DNA of 64,000 nucleotides from Strongylocentrotus droebachiensis (Eukaryota; Echinodermata; Echinoidea; Camarodonta; Strongylocentrotidae): contig JAVYIG010007236.1 of assembly GCA_035222895.1 (NCBI GenBank), forward strand, positions 41,209-105,208, given 5' to 3'. A program made the translations under genes and the position numbers. Shown in pieces: positions 59,354 through 64,000 of this stretch (positions are counted from its first letter, which is position 1; every line of letters begins with the position of its first letter). Under the pieces are notes generated by a model, which was not told the origin of the DNA, made no database searches, and worked only from the letters and a program-made list of their open reading frames with translations.

Positions 59354-59519
59354 CTTGCATGAATTTTTTTCTCTCGTCCTTGCTCATCCCATGAACCGCA
59401 GAGAGGTGATTGGACAATCTGGTCATTTTTTTGGCTTTACATAGTGGGCAGTCTTTCGGTCTTTCCTGAAAACTGCCACCTTCACTACCCGAATGCTGTG
59501 TTCTCTTTGTATGGGAATT
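59354..59519 (-). pseudogene. Finger exon of copy B, frame intact
   Basis: 166 bp, acceptor TTTTTTCCTGTAG, donor CAAG|GTTAG. 55 codons: RTQHSGSEGGSFQERPKDC leads into CPLC..., LSNHLSAVH and MSKDERKKFMQ. C-x2-C-x10-H-x4-H is shorter than a classical C2H2 finger (usually x12 before the first His). Confidence 0.7.
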
Positions 59520-60149
59520 CTACAGGAAAAAAATGAATTGATTGAATTGGTAATGCTTTACATATGTTAACAATTGTTTTCATCACATATAAATAATTAT
59601 TAAAACAATTTAGTTATGCATGCTCTAAGTAAAAATTAGGCTCGTTAAGATGCCCAGCATATTATGGATCTAGGAAAACAAATTAATGTCATTTCTAATA
59701 TTACTGATATTATAGCATGGAGGCGAATCATGTGAGTTCCTTTTTTACACTATGTTTGAAAAGCAGTAGTTTTCCTGATTTCCATTTTTTTTTTGTGCCA
59801 ACAGAGCAGATTGGCAAATAATGTGGATAATCTTATTACGCATACATACATGTAATTTTATTGTGCGAAGACTACTTGCTTGTTTCTCATTGCTGATACT
59901 GAAATGTAACAAATTATTATTCCAAAAACATGTACATGTAAACATGGCTCAAATTCCTTTTGTAATAATCTGTTGGAGCAAACAAAAGTATCATAACAAA
60001 TTTAGCATCGCACAATAACAAATAAAATTGGAAGTATGCTAACTTAGCACGTGCAACAAGGAAATATTTTTTGAAATCAAATCAAATTAAACTGACTGTA
60101 GGCCTACCTTCCTGAAAAGAAATTCTGATAGATTACATCTGTAAAGAGG

Positions 60150-61090
60150 GTCTTTGCAGCTAGCTTTCAGTGAACCGTGCGTGACCTTCACCCCGCTTCT
60201 ACTGGTAAGCAGGGCAGTTTTTATTTGTTTTTAAATTGTTATATTTGATAAAATTGCTGCTATGTTTTGTTTTATATCCTGGTTAAACGAATTAGTATAT
60301 CTAGACTCTATAAGGCTTATGAATATGTTCAAAGAACATGATATTTATGGAAAATAATATAGCTAGTGAGTAGGGACATTTGTTTGTCAACAAGGGATCT
60401 AAAAGATCACGACATACATACATACATTGCGAGACAAACAAATGTCACTAGCGGTATTATTTTCGATACTTTATCCGCAATGAGTATAGCAACATGATAT
60501 TTGTTTACAGAAAGGTGTAATTTAAGAATGATGTTACGTTATAGCGGTGTGTCCAGACAAAATGAAGGGCACCAACTCAACTCCTCAGGCTGATAATGTC
60601 ATCTGTGTTGTCCGAAGTCTGCATACCCCCACCCATTCCGGCTACTTGTCTCAATTCACCCCCCCCCCCCCATATCCTCAGTAGAAGCTGGGTGCCAAGG
60701 CCCAATTGATCGTACACACAAATGCATTCTACACGTACCATGTACAGGCATAGCCGACTCATTCATCTACCATTCACCAATTCATCTAGATGTACGTGTA
60801 ATCAAAGAGATGACAAGTCACACCCTCTTAACATTACGTAACATCTTTCTCGCCTTAAATTACACCTTTCTGTAAAAAAATATCCTGTTCCTTGAACATA
60901 TTCATAAGCCTTATAGTTATACTAATTCGTTTAAGCCAGGATATGAACAAAACATAGCAGCAATTTGATAAAATATAACAATTTAAACACAAATAAAAAC
61001 TAAGCCTTGCTTACCTATAACTATAAGCTGGGTGAAAGCGGGATACGGTTCACTGAAAGCTTGCCACCAACGCGCCCTCTTACACATCTA
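60150..61090. repeat. Inverted duplication, unit 2 only
   Basis: The stretch 60150-60545 (including CAGTGAACCG, TTGTTATATTTGATAAAATT and ATAAGGCTTATGAATATGTTCA) reappears inverted at about 60838-61085 without the palindromic element. Spacer about 290 bp with C13 and a TGATCGTACACACAA region. Confidence 0.72.
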
Positions 61091-62289
61091 TTTAGTGATG
61101 TTTAAAAATACAAACTAAACATTATTTTGACGTAGATTGTAGTGTAACATTTGTTGTCATGCAACCAACACAGTAATTCATATTTTTTGATCAGATTTCC
61201 ATGTGTTTAAAAGATAACATATCAATGATATCCCAGCTGCAAATGACCATATCTCATCAAAATTTTAGTTAGTTTTTAATGATAAAGCGGTGACTGCAAC
61301 TATTTTTGTAATTCATGTGGTCACTGGTGTTAATACTATTACTAGATCTAGCTAGCCTAGGCTCTAGTCTAGGCTATATGCTACTAATGATGACAGTAAA
61401 TTATCCGTTCACAGAATTACCCAGTCATATGTGATGGGGAGCCCTATAAGGTCCGACTCGAAACTGAAGATATTACTCATTTATTGCTTAATCTTAAAGA
61501 ATATGTGTCCCAAAACTCTCATCAAATTTTGAGCAAGAACATTTTTAATTTCTACAACTACAAGAAAAGGTGGCAGTGCAGTGTCATTTTTGTCTTTTGA
61601 CATTGCAAAAACAAATGTGCCCATGCAGCACACTCATTCAATTTACGTGCAGTTCATGATTGTTTTTACATGAAAGACACCTATACATGGCACTTTAATC
61701 TTGGAAATCCTTGTAAGCTATACTCAAAGTTTTAATTAGGCATTCCAATTTCTAGTTAGGTCTAAATCTTACTCACACAGAAATGGACATATGGGCCAAC
61801 GCTGCTTGGCCAACAATTAAACAAGATCTAACGATACACTCAACATTGCAGTTATTAAATAATGCCTTTACATTCAGTTTACACTTTTCTCCTGGCCCAT
61901 TTTGATGATAGAACTTAGAATGACATTGAACATACTTAGATACTTACCCAGGACATGATTCAGTATTAAGTTAGATCAACTTAACGTCTTGCTTCTGAGC
62001 AGATATTTATCGCACGATGAAGCACCGCATAAATATAGCCGACGCTCAGGTACGAGGTACATGTAATCGTGCCCCCAATTATATGTACTATGCCCCAACT
62101 ATCGACGCATAGTACATAGGATATTTGATAGTCATTATGCACCTAAGCGCACACTACCCAAACATGTGGCATAGTTCAAACAAAAAGGTGCACGATTCAA
62201 AAAATGAGGGCATAGTTCCAAAAAAAATGCACACTACATAAAATTTTGGGCACAGTTCATACAGTTTTTGGTGCAAAGTACATTGAGAT

Positions 62290-62887
62290 ATCTCTTTCTC
62301 TCTCTCTCTCTCTCTTTCCCTCTCTTTCTTTCTCTCTTTCTCTCTCTTTCTCTCTCTCTTTTTCTTTCTTTCTCGAGTGTCTCTTCACTCTCTGTCTTTT
62401 CTCTCTCTTCCCCAATCACTTTCCCCATTCCCTGTCTCTATCTGCCTTTTTCTCTTTACGCTCTCTCACGTCTGTCTTTCTCTCTCTCTCTCTCTCTTTC
62501 TCTGTGTCTTTTCTCTCTCTTCCCCAATCTATCCCCATTCACTGTCTCTGTCTGTCTTTTTTTCTTTTCACCCCCTCCTGGCTTTCTTTCCGTTCACCTC
62601 TCCCCATCCCCACCTCTCTCTCTCTTTCTCTCTCTCTTCTCTTCTCTATCTATCTGTCTCTCTCTCTTTCTCTCTCTCTTTCCATCTCTTTCTTTCTCTC
62701 TCTCTCTCTATTTGCCTCTCTTTCTTTCTCTCTTTCTCTCTCTTTCTCTCTCTCTTTCTCTTTCTTTCTCGAGTGTCTCTTCACTCTCTGTCTTTTCTCT
62801 CTCTTCCCTAATCACTTTCCCCATTCCCTGTCTCTATCTGCCTTTTTCTCTGTACGCTCTCTCATCTCTGTCTTTTCTCTCTCTTCA

Positions 62888-62922
<35 letters not shown>

Positions 62923-63125
62923 ATCTTTTCTCACCCTCTCTCTCTCTCTCTCTCTCTTTCACTCTTCTTCTTTCTCTCTTTCTCTCTCTCTCTCTCTCTG
63001 TCTCTTTCCCTCTCCTTCTTTTTCTCTGTCTCTCTCTTTCCCTCTCTTTCTTTCTCTCTTTCTCGCTCTCTCTCTTTCTATTTCTTGCTCGAGTGTCTCT
63101 CTCTCTCTCTCTCTCTCTCTTTGTA
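62290..63125. repeat. CT-rich microsatellite block, end of unit 2 and beyond
   Basis: More than 800 bp of (CT)n/(TTTCTCTC)n with the TCTCGAGTGTCTCTTCACTC segment appearing repeatedly. Long Ser/Leu/Phe ORFs in all three plus frames are artefacts. Confidence 0.88.
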
Positions 63126-63157
63126 GCAATTCAACTCTTTACGTGGCTTTTTTAAAT

Positions 63158-63460
63158 AATTTTTACGACAGTAAATACAAAGTTATAGTATTTTCGTATT
63201 CCAAATATTTATTATCACATTTATGAGTATGTACAATAACAAGAAACATGTTTTTTATGATGAAAAAAAAAGTAGGGCCTACGGCAGCTATACATTATTA
63301 CATTTTTACGACAGTAAATTTATTCATTTACAAAGTTATAGTATTTTCGTATTCCAAATATTTATTATCAAATTTATGAGTATGTACAATAACAAGAAAA
63401 CGTTTTTTTATAATGAAAAACAAAGTAGGGCCTACGGCAGCTATACATTATTAATAATAT
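63158..63460. repeat. Tandem duplication, about 153-bp period
   Basis: TTTTTACGACAGTAAAT...GTATTTTCGTATTCCAAATA...AGGGCCTACGGCAGCTATAC occurs twice in a row with small indels. Confidence 0.75.
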
Positions 63461-63589
63461 ATACATTTTCACGTATATTACATGGTTGTATGCTAATCGA
63501 GGAATTCAGGTAGGCCTATATAGAAATCTTGAATGTTCTTTGGCTCTCTTCATTAATGGTTTCGTGAAATGAGATTATTACAATTAAAA

Positions 63590-63720
63590 AGATAACCCCC
63601 CCCCCTTGCTCCCCGATACTATTGTTTTACAGAAGTTTAAATAATTGTTTTCTCCAAACTATCATGTTATTATCAAAATATAACAAAAGGTGCCCTAATA
63701 ACACCCCCCCCCCCACGCCC
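63590..63720. other. C-run-rich 3' flank of the Ly6-like gene
   Basis: Runs of C at 63596-63604 and 63704-63713 in otherwise AT-rich sequence; no gene seen. Likely 3' UTR or intergenic for the minus-strand gene. Confidence 0.4.
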
Positions 63721-63743
63721 TCACCCTAAACTCTTATTTTTAT

Positions 63744-63965
63744 TTATTTCATTTTTTTCTCACGGGAAAATCCAAGAGCGACCAGGAGTGCTGCCATTAT
63801 AGCGATGATGCTCATATGGACGTTGGTGGCCCCGTTGCAATATTCTCCAGTGCAGCAGTTTGTGCAGGTCTTGATACCGAAGAAGGATATACATCCAGCG
63901 GTACAGGCACCTGAACAGGAACGGCTAACGGCCGTCACTTCTCCATTGACGGTTACGACGGTTTT
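63744..63965 (-). CDS. Ly6/uPAR-type three-finger protein, last exon
   Basis: Minus-strand acceptor TTTTTTCTATAG ends at 63966; exon of 74 codons with TAA at 63744-63746. The domain end SCSGACTAGC, TCTNCCTGEYCN carries the CC-x4-CN signature of Ly6/uPAR three-finger domains. It is followed by a hydrophobic stretch (IIAIMAALLVALGF), as expected for a GPI-anchor signal, though the short charged end SREKKMK also permits a membrane anchor. Upstream exons with the signal peptide and first fingers should lie beyond 64000. Extracellular, cell-surface location is inferred; ligand unknown. Confidence 0.78.
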   Translation of the reverse strand, partial: KTVVTVNGEVTAVSRSCSGACTAGCISFFGIKTCTNCCTGEYCNGATNVHMSIIAIMAALLVALGFSREKKMK

Positions 63966-64000
63966 CTATAGAAAAAAGGATTACAAAAAAAAGAGACAAG

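Larger units (their letters stand above)
55225..60201 (-). pseudogene. Finger-protein gene copy B (less damaged)
   Basis: Minus-strand exons: possible first exon 60108-60201; finger exon 59354-59519; 58786-58894; 58458-58544; 58134-58302; 56124-56242; terminal exon 55225-55326 with stop. Phases agree for finger to next exon (phase 1) and for the last three exons (phase 0). Finger: CPLC, ten residues, H, four residues, H, then GMSKDERKKFMQ. Later exons give KLAQTKNATRRLGSYFPDKW, EEDMRGAIERA and EAYDRMSSQVKENINED. Lesions: 4-bp loss causing TGA in 58458-58544, acceptor AG changed to AT at 58303, one-base loss in 56124-56242. Probably a nuclear DNA-binding or transposon-derived protein by the finger, otherwise unknown. 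The phase between 58786 and 58544 does not match, so an exon may be missing from my model. Confidence 0.62.
50206..62410. repeat. Segmental duplication, unit 2 (about 12 kb)
   Basis: Collinear with unit 1, for example 40485 with 50492, 43031 with 52744, 44548 with 54250 and 49247 with 61510. Extra DNA at 56282-57833 (MITE plus SINE) and 60670-61505 (inverted duplication). A third CT-rich start follows at 62411-62620, then homology stops. Confidence 0.85.

Noticed and set aside
62246-63226. 326- and 295-residue Ser/Leu/Phe-rich open frames
   Set aside because: They are translations of CT microsatellite; similar frames occur in all three plus frames and in the other CT blocks.

Overview
The window looks like nuclear DNA of a marine deuterostome, most likely an echinoderm (sea urchin or relative). 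Exons are short with GT/AG borders and nearly all are joined in one intron phase. Introns are AT-rich and crowded with fold-back transposons, tRNA-derived SINEs, CR1/L2-type LINE debris and CT/GA microsatellites. HYR-domain surface proteins of this kind are abundant in echinoderms. The species is inference; no rRNA or organelle marker is present.

Positions 1083-32295 (+) hold the 3' part of one large gene. I assembled 20 exons by hand. Together they give an uninterrupted 1,449-codon frame (stop included): 13 HYR domains, a SEA domain split over two exons, one EGF-like domain split over two exons, a transmembrane helix and a tail of about 115 residues. The 5' end lies outside the window. The HYR exons alternate between two types, so the real building block is a two-exon, two-domain pair. 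Several pairs are recent tandem copies, introns included, with a period of about 1,465 bp. SINEs and inverted-repeat elements have landed in some copies and stretched them.

Positions 32296-40100 have no gene I can support. They hold an RTE-like LINE fragment, MITEs, a three-fold tandem repeat of roughly 1 kb with a 304-bp insertion flanked by a 15-bp target duplication, and GA repeats.

Positions about 40150-62400 are two copies of a 10-12 kb tandem segment whose ends lie in CT-rich microsatellite. Each copy carries, on the minus strand, an unrecognised multi-exon gene with a C2H2-like finger, followed by a deleted CR1/L2-type LINE. Both gene copies are broken, mostly at different places, so comparing them reveals the exon structure.

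Positions 63744-63965 (-) are the last exon of a Ly6/uPAR-type three-finger, probably GPI-anchored protein whose upstream exons lie beyond the window.
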